Source: Macquaria australasica (taxonomy: Eukaryota; Chordata; Actinopteri; Centrarchiformes; Percichthyidae). From it: a stretch of DNA of 64,000 nt. The position numbers were made by a program, and so were the translations under genes. Shown in pieces: positions 36,222 through 49,532 of the stretch. Each line of letters begins with the position of its first letter. Position 1 is the stretch's first letter. The stretch is taken from NCBI GenBank assembly GCA_005408345.1, contig SEMN01000264.1, forward strand, positions 558,001 to 622,000. Reading direction: 5' to 3'. The notes under the pieces were generated by a model, which was given only the letters and a program-made list of their open reading frames with translations, made no database searches and was not told the DNA's origin.

Positions 36222-39200
36222 ATGGCTCTCCGCAGATCCCCCTCCTCCACCTGTGCAGGTGAGTGCCACAGTAATGTATAGGAAACCCAGCAGGACCCTC
36301 CTTTTGTGTGGCCTGTCCTGCCTGTCCCTCCTGTATCCTCACCCAACAAAAAGGACACACTTGACAGGACCACCGTAGAGTAACCCTCCTATTGTCCCTT
36401 CCCATTTCCCCCAGTGTGTGTGCATGTTTGTGTGTGTGTCAGCAGGCTGTGTGGGGCAGCCGTCAACAGGCAGCTCTTTACGACAGGCAGGCTATACAGT
36501 TGCATGTGAGGCTGCTGATCACTCATTCAGACCCCTCTGTGCTGTCGTTAGCAGCTTGTCTCCTGGAGAAACTGTTGTGCCACATTTGAACAGAATGAAT
36601 CCGTTTTTAGGGATGACTTTATCTCAGACATATGCTCCCTCGCAGTAAACCTCAGGCAGGGCGGTAATCCGGGTTAGTTTACGTGGCCGACTGCCGTTTA
36701 GTTTACTGTGAGGTGAGGAAGCTGTAAGGGCTGAATTCAAATGATCATTTTGGTTTCGCTAACATACTCATAAACCCTGAAAGGCTAAAAGAAGCATCCC
36801 CTGCTGTTTAGAAACCACCCAGAGCTGAGAAGCTGACTTCAGAAGAAGCAACTTGTGTATTGTAGTGCATTTTATTGGGCTGCTCCAGGGGAAACATTTT
36901 GAAACGATGCAGGCAGGCGATATTGACTGCAGCAGGGGAATGATTGGGCTGCTCTGGGATGTCAGGATTTACTATTGAGCCTCCTGGAGGTTTTGCATTC
37001 CAAAATCATTATAATATCGTATCCTTTAATCGGAGATGACCAATTGATAGCCAGTAATGACGTTTCCAGCTGTTGCACACACTGCTCTCCTTTGACATCC
37101 CAGCCAGGCTTCTACGTAGTTTGTTTACCCAGAATAGGACATGTGGAAAGTTCCATCAGTGCCGTTGTATGGAAAATTAAAGACCCCTCCAGACATGTTT
37201 GTAGACATATAAAAATACTCTGCTTGGAATAACAGTTGGTGTCTGAAAAAAAAAAATCAATAAAACTTCAATTACCTTGTTAAAAATTCTTAAAATGTCA
37301 TCTACTATTATATAAAAAAAAAACAATCCTGAATTGATGAATATGGAAATATTTTTCAGTTCAGAAGTTTCACTACTAGACAGAAAATGTCTCCTACTTG
37401 ACTGAAAAGTCAGTTTATGTGCACTTGAGGATTCTGGTTTCCACACCACACTTGCTTTCTAAACTAGTTGTGATGTCACAAAATCCTGCTCGCACGTACA
37501 ATGTGTTAAACTCAGATTTAAAGGTGCCCTGTAGAGGTTTCTTGTTACCAAGCAAAAGTTGGGTTTACATTCAGTGTTACTCACCAAAATGCAATGTGTG
37601 TATTCTCCAGGTCTCACAAACATGTTGAATGCATTTCCTTCATCATAAAACATTTGCAAAGCTTATTTTTTGTATTAAGTATTTTATAGATCCTCTCCAG
37701 ACGTGTTTTAACATGTATATAAATTGCTCTATTTTGAATAATAATTTGTATCTGATATGTTCTTTATACAAAAAAAAGTTCAATTATCTTGTTAAAATCT
37801 TTGAAACAACATCTACTTTAATCCAGAATCTATAAATATAAGTTTCCACATCACTCTTTTGCAAGTTGAATATTGAAACAGGAGGTAGGTCCGCCCCTTA
37901 AAATGGGATTTTCAATGAGCACATAGAAACTTTCCACTTTTAGCAGATGAATGTGAAAACATCCTTCTAGTGTCAAACTCTGCACATCCATCACAGTGAA
38001 GCTTAAACATTCAACTGTAGGAACAAGAAGAAAAAACATATTTTTGAGTGGAGGGGAACTTTAAATTGGGCATTGTTTACATCCATGTTTACTCGCTTCT
38101 TCTTTCCTGTCTTTGTTGGTGCATTGCTGGGTTTCTTGGCGCGTTACTGCCACCTCAGTGGAATAGTGAAACCATTAGCAGGATTTTGTATTGCTGTCAC
38201 CCGCGTGCATTTGAGACGAGCAAAACTGGGACCCGCTCATAGAAGAAGAGCTCCTCCACTAAATATCAAAAACTTTACTTTGAAGGTGAGTACAGGGAAA
38301 CTTTCACCCCTTCAGTAGGTGAATGTGAAAACAGCTGCATAGTGTTGAACTCTGCACGTACGTCATTCTCCACAGTAAAGGTCAAACATCCAAGTAACAA
38401 AAAGCAAAACACATTTTATTTTGAAAGGAGGGAGGGGGGAATAACGCTTTCGAAAACAGGCGTTGCCGATGTTCTGCATCACTTGGTTGAAATCTTTACA
38501 GCTGTAATACGTGAGCATTTTTGTTTAATCAAGATGGTGATATCATGAAACCAAATAAGACAGGGTTAAATTTCAGAGTAAATTTATTCAGCTGCATCCT
38601 GGCAGAGGCTCCTATACAATCAGCCAGCCACAGCTGAGACAACATGTTATAAAAGCATCAGCATTAAGTCTTTGTGCTGTTCTGCTGCCCATTAACTGTT
38701 CCTGGAAAGATGCCCTTTGTCTGTCTGCCATTAGAAATGACTGTGAAAATAGAGTGTTCATCTTAAACAATCATTCTGGTGAACGGAGGCTGTGTGATAT
38801 TCTAATGAGGCAGCATTCTGAGAAAAGTGACGAAGCTTTTTCACTGTTGGGCACACAAAAGGAGACAGAGGTTGAAACTTAAACCCCAATTTAGAATAAT
38901 TTGTCTCCAGGAACACCTTGTGAGAGGAAATGTGTTATTGGGTAAGGCAAGGCAAAGCAGCGGTTTCAAACACAGAGGTCATTCAAAGTGCTTTACATAG
39001 GCAAAGAAAAGCATTAGAATGACATTCAAAACAATAAGAAAAAAATCAATTAAGATAAAATAAAATGAAATTTTAAAATAAGGTAAAATGAAATAAAATA
39101 CATAAAATAAAATTCAGTTACAGTGCAGTAATAAGTTTTATGTTGGCAATGCAACAAAGGAAATAAAAGTGCATCAGAGAAACCAGTCATTCAAAAGCAC

Positions 39201-42200
39201 AGGAGAACAGCAGAGTTTATCATTTGGTTGGTTCCATCTGTGTGCAGCATAGCAGCTAAAAGCAGCTTCACCCTGTGAGGTTCAACCATCTGACTGCTTC
39301 CTAAAGATCTAAGGGCCCTACTGGGTTTATATTCTTCAAGGAGATCAGAGATGTATTTCGGCCCAAGATTATTGAGTGATTTACCAGCAGTTGCACTTTG
39401 AAATCTATTCTATAAGTAAATGGGAGCCAGTGTAAAGATTTAAGAACCAGAGTAATGTGCTCAGTTCTTATGGTTCTCGTTAGAACCCACTCACTCTGGC
39501 AGCAGCGTTCTGAATGAGCGGAAGTTGTCTAACGGTCTTTTTTAGAAGAGCAGACAAGAGGCCATTACAGCAGTCCGCCCTGCTGGAAATGAAGGCATGA
39601 ATGAGTTTCTCTACGTCTTGTCTGGACATGAGATCGAACAACATAAATGCAATCTCTGAGCAAAAAGAAACAAACCTTTTGTATATTTTCCCACAAATTA
39701 CACTAACTTCAACATTGCAACAGTTGACTCCTATGAGATATATTGCCCAAAGTATGCAATGAGTACTATTTCCCTAACTCCCTCCAAAACATACTTTCAG
39801 AATCTCTACTCTAGAACAGAGCCTCATTTTGGTCTTCTGCGATGCCCTGCTTTATATTTATACAAGAGGGATTTTCTCATTAATTTCCCCCCCTACCAGA
39901 TTCAAACTGGCGACCTTCCATTTACAGGCCTGCCTCTCTAACCTCCAGGCTACTGGGCTGCTGTCAAGTGAGCTGTGAGGAACAGAAACACAACTGTTGC
40001 AATAAAATATCTTTCCATATGGCTCAAAAAAATGCTTAAATAGAGACGTTATCAAACTGTGTTCCTCTCTTGACCTGGCTGACAGATCTCATGTTCACAT
40101 AGTATATTTAAGTGTACAACTCTGTGTGGATGAGAGAGATAGAGAGAGAATGAACTAAAGAGAGAGCTGTCCGTGGTGCTGAAATGAGAGCACAGCACGG
40201 GGTCTGGTGCGTTACTATGGCTACAGCTGTCTGTATCCCTAAAATAACCATACACACACATAGTAACCTTATTGCAAAAAAAAACAATTAAAAAAAACAG
40301 CAATCTGTTGTGGTTCCTGACAACGCAGCAGTCAGATTGATAAAGATGGAGAAATGTCTGTTTTGCCGCCACTGCACTTAAACTCTCCAGAAAAATCAGT
40401 CCTCAACACTAAACGGTGGCTGAGCAGCAAGTAATCTACTGGTGTTTTTTTTCCTTCCCTGCACCTTGTACAAAATAAAATTAAGACTTGTACACCATTT
40501 ACAGTATTTCGTGTGCCTTTGCGCCTTTTGTTTCCTTGCATTGTATTGTGCTCTTTGTGTTTTGAGACTGACTGTTGAGACATCGGCTCCACGTAGGCTT
40601 GTCCTTTTCTAAAGTGCTTTGAGACACGGTTTGTGATTGACTGACACACACATCAATTTGCGCAGTGTGAAACAAAGCTTCACTAGGCCACTTTGCATAT
40701 TTGTGGCTCCAGCGACGATGAGCGGCGACTGAAAATGTTGATCCTCGAAAACCCAGAAACTGCCACGCCAAATCTCCACCCCTGCTTGAAAAAATGGGAG
40801 TGAGGGAAGTGGATGAGTAGTGCTCTCTGCTTTCTTAATGACAGATCTCAAGGTGGAGCAAGGCATGTAACCCCTTAATGCTCCACTGGGGCTGTTTAGC
40901 TACAAATGCAGGTCTGCTTACAGATGTAGTCTTTAAACTATTACAGTATTATGAGAAGACACGCTGGGAAACAAAGCCAAACAGCTTTTTGGCTTTGTTA
41001 GTTAGTTGAGATCAGTACCAATCATCATATCATATCTGCCCGTTAAATATATGGCTACAGCTTAGCTTAGCGTAAAGACTGGAAACAGCTAGCCTGGCTC
41101 TGTCCAAAGGTAACAAAATCCACCTAATTCACTAATTAACACGTTATATCTTGGTTGTTTAATCTGTACAAAAACTAAAGTATAAAAATGACAGGTTGTG
41201 GTTTTACGGGGAGTCATGTGATGAACTATTTCTTGGCCAGGAGCAGTGACTTCAATACCACACCACTTCCTTTTTTTTTTTTTTTACAACCTATAAGGTG
41301 TTAATTAGTGAGCTTTAGAGGTCCCTTTCTTGGCATGAAAGGGAAAAAGCTTATTGCCCAAAATGTCAAAGCAAGTAGGGCAGAGACATTTACTTTCACC
41401 TCTGGTGGCCAGGTTTCACTTCACAACTTAATTCAGTTTCTGCCTGGAAGTTTTTCCTCCAGAGCCTTAAAGTGACCTTAGCCCTTGTTTCAGTAAGTGT
41501 TAGTGAACCGACAGCTAGCGAATCTTTTCAACCAAATGTGTGAAAATTAAATTTATTGTCATGCGGCTATCTGAATCATTTTATGGTGGAGGAACCTCAT
41601 CGTTTTATGTTCATTTTCTGACAATTTGGAAGTGCATAAATGTGAAGCAAGCTTTGAAAGTTCCAGTGTGGCTGGTTGACTTTGCCTGGATAAAAAAGAG
41701 AAAGCTGCACAGGCTAAGATGTGAAAATACACCTGAATCAATACAGCTGAATCATCCAAGAAGCTCTAGATTCACCCTGTTTCAGAGTAAACTGGACCCA
41801 CTGCCTATAGATGTACTTCTTTACCACCTCCGTGTCTAAAATGTTGAGTTTTAGTGAGTGACATTATAATAAATGAATTAATCAATTCATTTCTGGCTAA
41901 CAAATTCCTTCAAGCCTTCAGAACTTTACAGTCACATCTCAGCTTCAAGATGCATTGTGGAGTCTTAATTTAACAAATGTCCAATAAAGATGCTGAACTC
42001 TGAGTTATAATAATTTGTATTCTACTTAATTTCCAAAATAAATGCCTTCCAGACACATGGACCAATGGTGCGGGCTTCATCCGAGTGACCACAGCACTCA
42101 GCGAGTCTTCCTCCATCCACAGCGACGCCCTGTACCACCTGACCAGGGACATGTCCGGGATGGGACTGGACCCCATGTCCTACAGCATCCTGGAGCCTGA

Positions 42201-45200
42201 ACCTTATAAAGAAGAACCCTGGACTGAGGAATCACAAAGTTTGTTGCAGGTGACTAAACCAGACCAGAGAAAGTGTGTGTGTCTGTAAAAAAACCCAACA
42301 TATTAATGTACTTTTTTTCTCCTTTTTTTGGGAACCAGTTTGAGGTTAAGACATGTGAGGGTTACACTGTTCGTGTCTGCTCATACACACTGAGAGCAGC
42401 TTGTAAAAATAAGTTAATCATGTAATATTTCCTGTGTGCGTAATGTATTTCATAGGGTTGCATCATTTTATGAGTTTGCGTAAAACTGAAGAAAGCTCAT
42501 TAAACTCCAGCTATTACAAACTGTGATGATGGTGGAGGGAGCTGTTCTCCAAAATGTGTCTTTCAAGATGTTTATCCTTGTAGTCTTTCAAAATAAAAGT
42601 TGTAACTGAGATGTTTGGGTGGTTTAATTTAACCTGTCTTTGAGTAAAACGTGTGACCACATGAGTGAGGTGTGTCTGAAGCCTGTTGGGTAGGCTGTTG
42701 AATGATATCTCTTAAAATGTACATTCTGAGGAAGACAGAAATATAATCCTGGGACTAAAGCAGTGCTTCAAATACATTTCATATAGCCTACAGTTGCTTC
42801 TGTGATTATGGTGTAGCTATTAGGAAAACACAGGTCTCTCTTCAGTGAGCTGCCTAAGCAACCAAGGCTGCTCCCTCTCTCCACACTGCAAAAAGTATTC
42901 ATCTAAACCTGTCATTTTTGAAATAAGAGCAAGAGACATGTTTTTTCCCACGATGTACTGCTAATCAACTTGTGAAAGAAGGTTCAATTTGAGACGTGAC
43001 ATATTTCAGAAACAAGACTTCTAAAAACAGTTGAAACCACACAGAAACTCATTTGAATTTTCACCAGTTTTGCAGAAATGCGTGGAAATTTTCTTTCATT
43101 AAAACGGCATTTTGAGACTCAGCATGAAGTCTGACTAACGCATTGAAGACGGACATTTTTTACAGTGTGGCACGCTCCGTGCCAAAAGCGCCGGCGGTGC
43201 GCAGGCAGCCTTCAGATCACACAGTTGGGTAGGTGGGTATATCACCAGCATGTGATCAGGCAGCTGAGTCTACATGCGCAGCCTCTTAAACCTCAGAGAT
43301 CTTCCTTTAACAAAGCAATGTAACCTGGTGCAGACCAGCCGTCGCTCCTCTTGGACCGTGGACTGACGATGATGGGGATGAAGGTAGTGATGGGGAATCC
43401 GGCCGTTTTTTTCTGCGGAAACCGCCAACTTTCACTCCCTCTCTTCTTCTTCTACTTCTCTGTGTGTTTTTAAAGCGCAACAGAATGCAGATCTCCCCGA
43501 GTGAAGACAAGACTCCAGTAAGTAGCCTACAACACTATCCATTCGCTGCGCCTCCGTTGTTTTTGTCGTCTTTGCCGTGAGTTTAGTTCGCTACACCTGT
43601 GGCCAATCTGCTTTAACATGTTTTTACGACCCACTTTAATAGCTTTCCGTCATTCTTCATTTGGGGACACTGTTACAAACTCCGCGATGCTGTTAGTAAC
43701 CAAACCACTGTGCAGGAAGTGATTCTGTAGCCTAACTACTGTTGTCTATGAGACTCTTTGACCCAAGATACAGGCATCATAAGATACCTTGATGACCCCT
43801 TTTACCTTGCCAAATTATTTTTATTATTATTATTTATTTATTTATTCAGTGTAACACCATAATTACTACAGGTATACTGTTTACCAAGTTAAAATATTTT
43901 ATGGTATCAGCACCTGGAACCTTCAGGGAACGTCCCCCAGAGGTTCAACCAACACGCGCATCTGGGAACCTTCTCGGAACTAGCCGGGCTAAACCAAATG
44001 GGAATCTTCCTAGTACGTTCTCCTTTATGAAAAAGGTGTCAGCAAACAGAAACCCTTAGGGAAAGTGTCAGGAGTTTGAAGGCAGCAGCCATTGTGTGTC
44101 GTGTAGAGTACAGCTGGTGAATATGTACAAAACTTGCAATGGATATTATTATTTTACCTGACTGCTGCTGTGTTCCCAAGTGCCATTTACATTCTAGCTC
44201 AAGTGACTATAGAATATTAAGAATCAATACAAATTCTCCAAAAATATTCAAAATCTCAATGATTTTATTTATATGACATTTTTTAGAATACAACAGTGTA
44301 TGTAACAGTTCTGCCTCTTCATATGTGACAGAAATTGTTTTCTAGTCTAATCTCTAGATACCTTTTTTGTTAATTCTGGACATTTTTGAGGGCGGTATAT
44401 AGGGCATGAATACCACATGGAGAATTCAGACATTCACATAAAATGGCAGAAAGTAAATATATGTAGCAAATATGCCATGTTATTGGACACAGCCCATGTA
44501 AAACAAAACAACAACAAACAAAAAAACTAAAAACTAAAAAAACTGATAAAGGCATAATTGCCTTTATCAATTAGACAATCAAGCACAGTCTGTGCACACC
44601 CACACAGCCATTAGAAGAGGTCCAATTAGCTATGGAGGATATTCTTGGTCATAATTCAAATTAAAAGTCCAAATAGAAAATTAAGAGAGATAAAATTATT
44701 ATTATTATTTTACTACACTACTAGGAATCATCAGGCCGTAAATAAAATTAAATGTCCAAATAGAAAATTGAAAAAGCAAATTGAAAATGTAAAATGATAA
44801 TGACAAAAGTTACATTTAAAATGCAAAAACTTAAATAGAAATGCTCAAACTGAAATTGAAAATGGCAATGGAAATAAGAAAAGGGAAACATCAAATATGA
44901 AACTCAAAATGGGAAATGGAAAAGCCAGCTCCCCCTGCTGTCCATAAGGTGCCTCTGCACCCCAGCCGCTTCAAACCCTCCCTCCAGCCTTTGGGCCACG
45001 CCTCCTCATTTACATACAGCTTGAAAAACCAAATGCCAAATGGAAAAGATTAAATTTAAAATGTCTAATGGAAAATGAAAAAGATAAAATTTAAAATGCC
45101 AAATGTCAAACGCCAAATGGTAAAGTGCAAATGCTAAAGAAATAATTTAGTTTTCTCTATTTAAGCTTTTAATTTAAGTATTTCCATTTAAGCTTTTCCA

Positions 45201-48200
45201 TTTCCCATTTTGAGTTTCATATTTGATGTTTCCCTTTTCTTATTTCTGTTTAAGCTTTTGCATTTTAAATGTAACTTCTTTCATTATCATTTTACATTTT
45301 CAATTTCCTTTTTCAATTTTCTATTTGGACCAGTAAGTGAGTCCTCTAAGCTACATTTTCAGATGTTTCTTACTTGTATGCCAAGTCTTTAGTCATGAAT
45401 AGGATGGTGAAATCAGGGTTGAACATTTAAGTTTGCCCACTCAGTGAGAGCGACAAAGGCAGAATTAATCGAAAAAACAGCACAAACGTTAGCTTGTTTG
45501 GCTGGTGGGAAATAGTGAGGCATTTAAAAATTTTTATAAACAAACAAGTGAATCATTCAGCTAACACTATAATGGTGATTTTGTGTCATGTGCGTTTACA
45601 GGGCTTAAAGCTACTGTTTGAAACGTAGTCAGTTACAGTTTGGCCGAAGTTATTGACAGTCAATTTATTAGTCTAATTCCAACAAATAAATTCAGTGTGT
45701 GAATGGAGAGGAGTAGAATTTCATAGGCAGTAGCATAGATGCACAGCACCATATTTTAGAAACCTTTCCTCCTGATAAGTAAGAAACCTCCCATCATGCC
45801 CACAGCCTATAGAGCGTTCCCTCTTGTGCCCTCCATGTTTAGTCTCCCTCTCTGCTTTCCCTCTGTCTAAATAAAGAATAAAACTGCCAAAGGTGAGCTG
45901 ACTGCCCACTCTGCTGCTGAAGGTTCTCACTTCAGTGTTTTTGAGAACCTGCCAAAAGCCACTTCTGTTTGCATGTGCTGACAGTAGATGTTTAAGTTCA
46001 TTCAAACGGTTATTACATAACTCCACTGCTGCTTAAAGGTTTTATGCTGTCTTTAAACAATTTGTATTTGTTAAACTGATTGTGATACCTTGCTGTAATT
46101 ATTGTAAACAAATGAGAGGATGACAGAGATGACTGCTTTCCTCTATCTCACAGCAATTCAAATGGTTGGCGCTACTGCTACTGTTTTTACTTACTGCATA
46201 TTTTACATTCCCTTTTGATTTCTCTTGGCTCCCTACAGGTCGTGGGTCCAACTTCAAGCCCTCAGTGCAGCGGAGAAGGCCTTTACTTCTCTGATGGCCG
46301 ACGAAAGGTTGACTACGTTCTGGTCTTCAATCAGCGACGGCACAGCTCCATACGATCTCTTGCCAGCACCTCAGTTTCACATGACAGGTTATCCATTGTT
46401 TCCAATGGCAAATTTCCCCCTGCGGTGGGCTCAGATCCAGCAGCAGGAAGAGGAGGCGGCATACCGGGAGGGCAGCCTGCAAGTGTCGGCGAGGTGTTCA
46501 TGGAGCTTGGTGGTGCAGGGAACGAGCCAACGGAGCCTGCTGACCATGAGATGCGTCTAATCAGACAGGAATTTGAGGCCAACCTGCTGGAGGCCGGCCT
46601 GGAGATAGAGAGAGACAAAGAGGTGAGTGTGCATGGATGACCATAATAATGTCCCCTTCTTCTCTTCTCCAAGGCACTGTATTGTCACCTAAAATGGTAG
46701 CGTATCTTCTCCTTTCTGTTGTTATATTGTTATGTGGCAATGCACTTGTGAGTGATGATTTTGGTGAAAACTCTTCATTGTTGGTGGATTCAGAGCCTTG
46801 TGGGAAACTCCTGACCAGCAACCTTTTAATACAAGAAACAAAGAAACTATTTCACGTTGTCACTATCACAACCTATTTTGTCAACTGAAATCAGTTGTTG
46901 TATGGAAGGTAGGAACATTTAATTTATTAATATAAAAGCCCCACTGTACTCAAGGTTGAAGGTTTTAATCGCTAAACACTATGTTCACCAGCTACTTGCT
47001 AACTTTGTCTGTGTGTTGTTTGGGGCTGTGCAGGTAGTGTACAGTAGGTTTATCAGAGCTTTTTTGCTGAAAACACGTGTGTGTGTTGCTGCTGGAAACA
47101 ACGCTGACGAGAGTGGTGAGAGTGAACCAAAACAGTAAAGTTGCGGGCCTTTAAAACCAAAACAATGAGCTGAAAGACGCTAAAACAGCTCCAAAGAGCT
47201 GGAGGGAACTGCAGAGTCGGGTAATAATTCTCTGAGGGTTCGTCCCTCTGAGAGACAATTTTCACATTACACACATTTTTTTTTTCATTGTTAATTTAAA
47301 AACACTGATTGGTGCAGCTTTAAGTATAACTTAGCAGGTAATGGTCAGAAAGATGCTAAACCAGCTGTGTTCCATTGCAGGTCTGTTGAAGTTCTTATTG
47401 TTCTTTAATCAAGATAAACAATCGTGGTTTCTTGTTTTGATCACAACACCTGGAGAAGTCATTAGGATTATAATTTCAAACATTAACCAGCAGCCTGGGG
47501 TTTGATTCAAACACTAAATGTTATAGTTTTTACCGACACAGGATCTGATGTAACTGTCTTGAGCTATTTAAGGTGAGCGCCTACATAGGAACCTGGCTCA
47601 GATGGAAGAGGAAAGAAGTGGGTGAGACTCGGCGTGTTGTTGAGGATGAAAGGTGTCCAGTTTCATTAGGAGGTTTTTCATTAAACTTTGAAATGTATCT
47701 TTTATTTCCCTACGTTTTATGTACCAGGTTGTTCTGCCTTCCTTAATCACCTTGCTGCTGTTGGACAAAATAACAGAAGTAAGTCACAACCCAGAGGAGT
47801 CATTAAGCAGATGCTGATGATCAGTATGTGTCAGCTCTAAAGCAAACAGAATGCAGGCACAATTATAGCCAAAGGCACGATAAGATATCCACCTTTATCT
47901 CTACTCATTAAAATCAACAAAATACATCCAACTGTACTGTATATCAGTAGAATCTGAAACACAGGTAGGCCGACTCAAAGCATGTAAACAAAATATTTAT
48001 TCTCAACCGCAAATGTGCAATAAGATCATATAAATATGATACATTTTTCTGTGGTCATCCACAATATCATCAAACTTTAATTTCTGGGTCAGTTTGTTCA
48101 CAGTGGGCATAATGGGAAGTTCCATTTTACACTCAAAATTCAGTCATCAAATCAGTCATCACAACACTTTATTCAAATGACCGCAAAATAGACTTTTTAG

Positions 48201-49497
48201 ACTTTAGCAGAATCAGCTAATATATGTGCACAAGGTTTAAGCATCTTACAGAAAAACTAAAGGGGATAAACACTCCCATGATGGCTTCTTTCTCGCAGCA
48301 TCCTCAAAGTGTTTATTGTCACACAAATCATTTTAAAAAAATCTTTTTTTTAAGAAAGATATATTTGGGCCTCCTGACCCCTTTGGGCTCCTGGTGCAGG
48401 GGGTCGAGCCTTAAAGAAATCATATAGTTTTGCCACATGTATAAAGGCAAATGTCACAAAAAGTTAAAAAAGCATATTAAGGAAGAGAGTGGCAGCATAG
48501 AATGTCAAACATGGACAAACAGTGGTTTAAGCTCCCCAATAGATAGACGGACACATGACAGGAATTTTCCTAAAAACTGAATACACAGAATAATTCAACC
48601 AAAAACCATTTTAACACAGTCTTGACAATAGAAAATGATTCACAAAGTGGTATTTAAAGTTTAAATTTGTGTGTCAGAAACAGCTTGTATCCAGGGCAAC
48701 ACACTAAGATGCATAACTTGGTGCAAGCTGCACCAAACCTGCAAACCTGAGCAAAGGAAAAAGTCTGAGTCATTCAGTCTGGTTCCTTCATCCAGAAAAA
48801 CTTGCTGTAAGACAAAGGAAACCTTTGACCAACAATATTTACTGCCAACAGTGTGAATCTGTATTGATCCTATGGCGACTGTAAAGACCGGTGATTGTTC
48901 TTCATGGTCACAACATGCTATTTTACAGGACCAGATTAGACCAAAGTTATGGAGCTCAGAGCATTTCAACTGAACTCAGAAAAGCATTGTAACTGTGTCT
49001 TCTTATTAAATATAATTACTTCCTTTCACATAATGGAAATACAGTTTGGTCTCAGTTCTGAGCTCTGTTCATGTTCTTTTGAAAACTCATTCATAGTGTT
49101 GATTCTCTGACCTCTTCATGGATGGCCTACGCTGCTAAATGGCAGTTTACTGAATATAACTCGCCTTTAGTGCTGTTTTCTAATCGTGATTAAGTTACTT
49201 ACAATCTAAGACTTTCTTTTTCATGTGTTGTTTCTGTTATTTTGTGTCTATATATATGACTGAGATTCTGTTTATTTTGTAGTCAGAATCCAAACCAGGG
49301 CCTGGCGGTTGCATGTGAGCTGCCAGACTTTAATTGTAGTTGCTGTAGCCAACACAGCTGCTGCGCTGACCTCTTTGTATCGATTTACTAATTTAGCCTG
49401 AAACGGGTAATTTTGTTTTGACATGTACAAATCGCTTTGCTGTGATTGTGTGTTACATAGCAACCAGTGCTTGCGCATGAGAGTCCTGCTTTTGGTT

Positions 49498-49532
<35 letters not shown>

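Noticed and set aside
46331..46672. 113-codon open frame antisense to ano2 exon 3
   Set aside because: It is the shadow of a GC-rich coding exon whose sense frame is clearly anoctamin.
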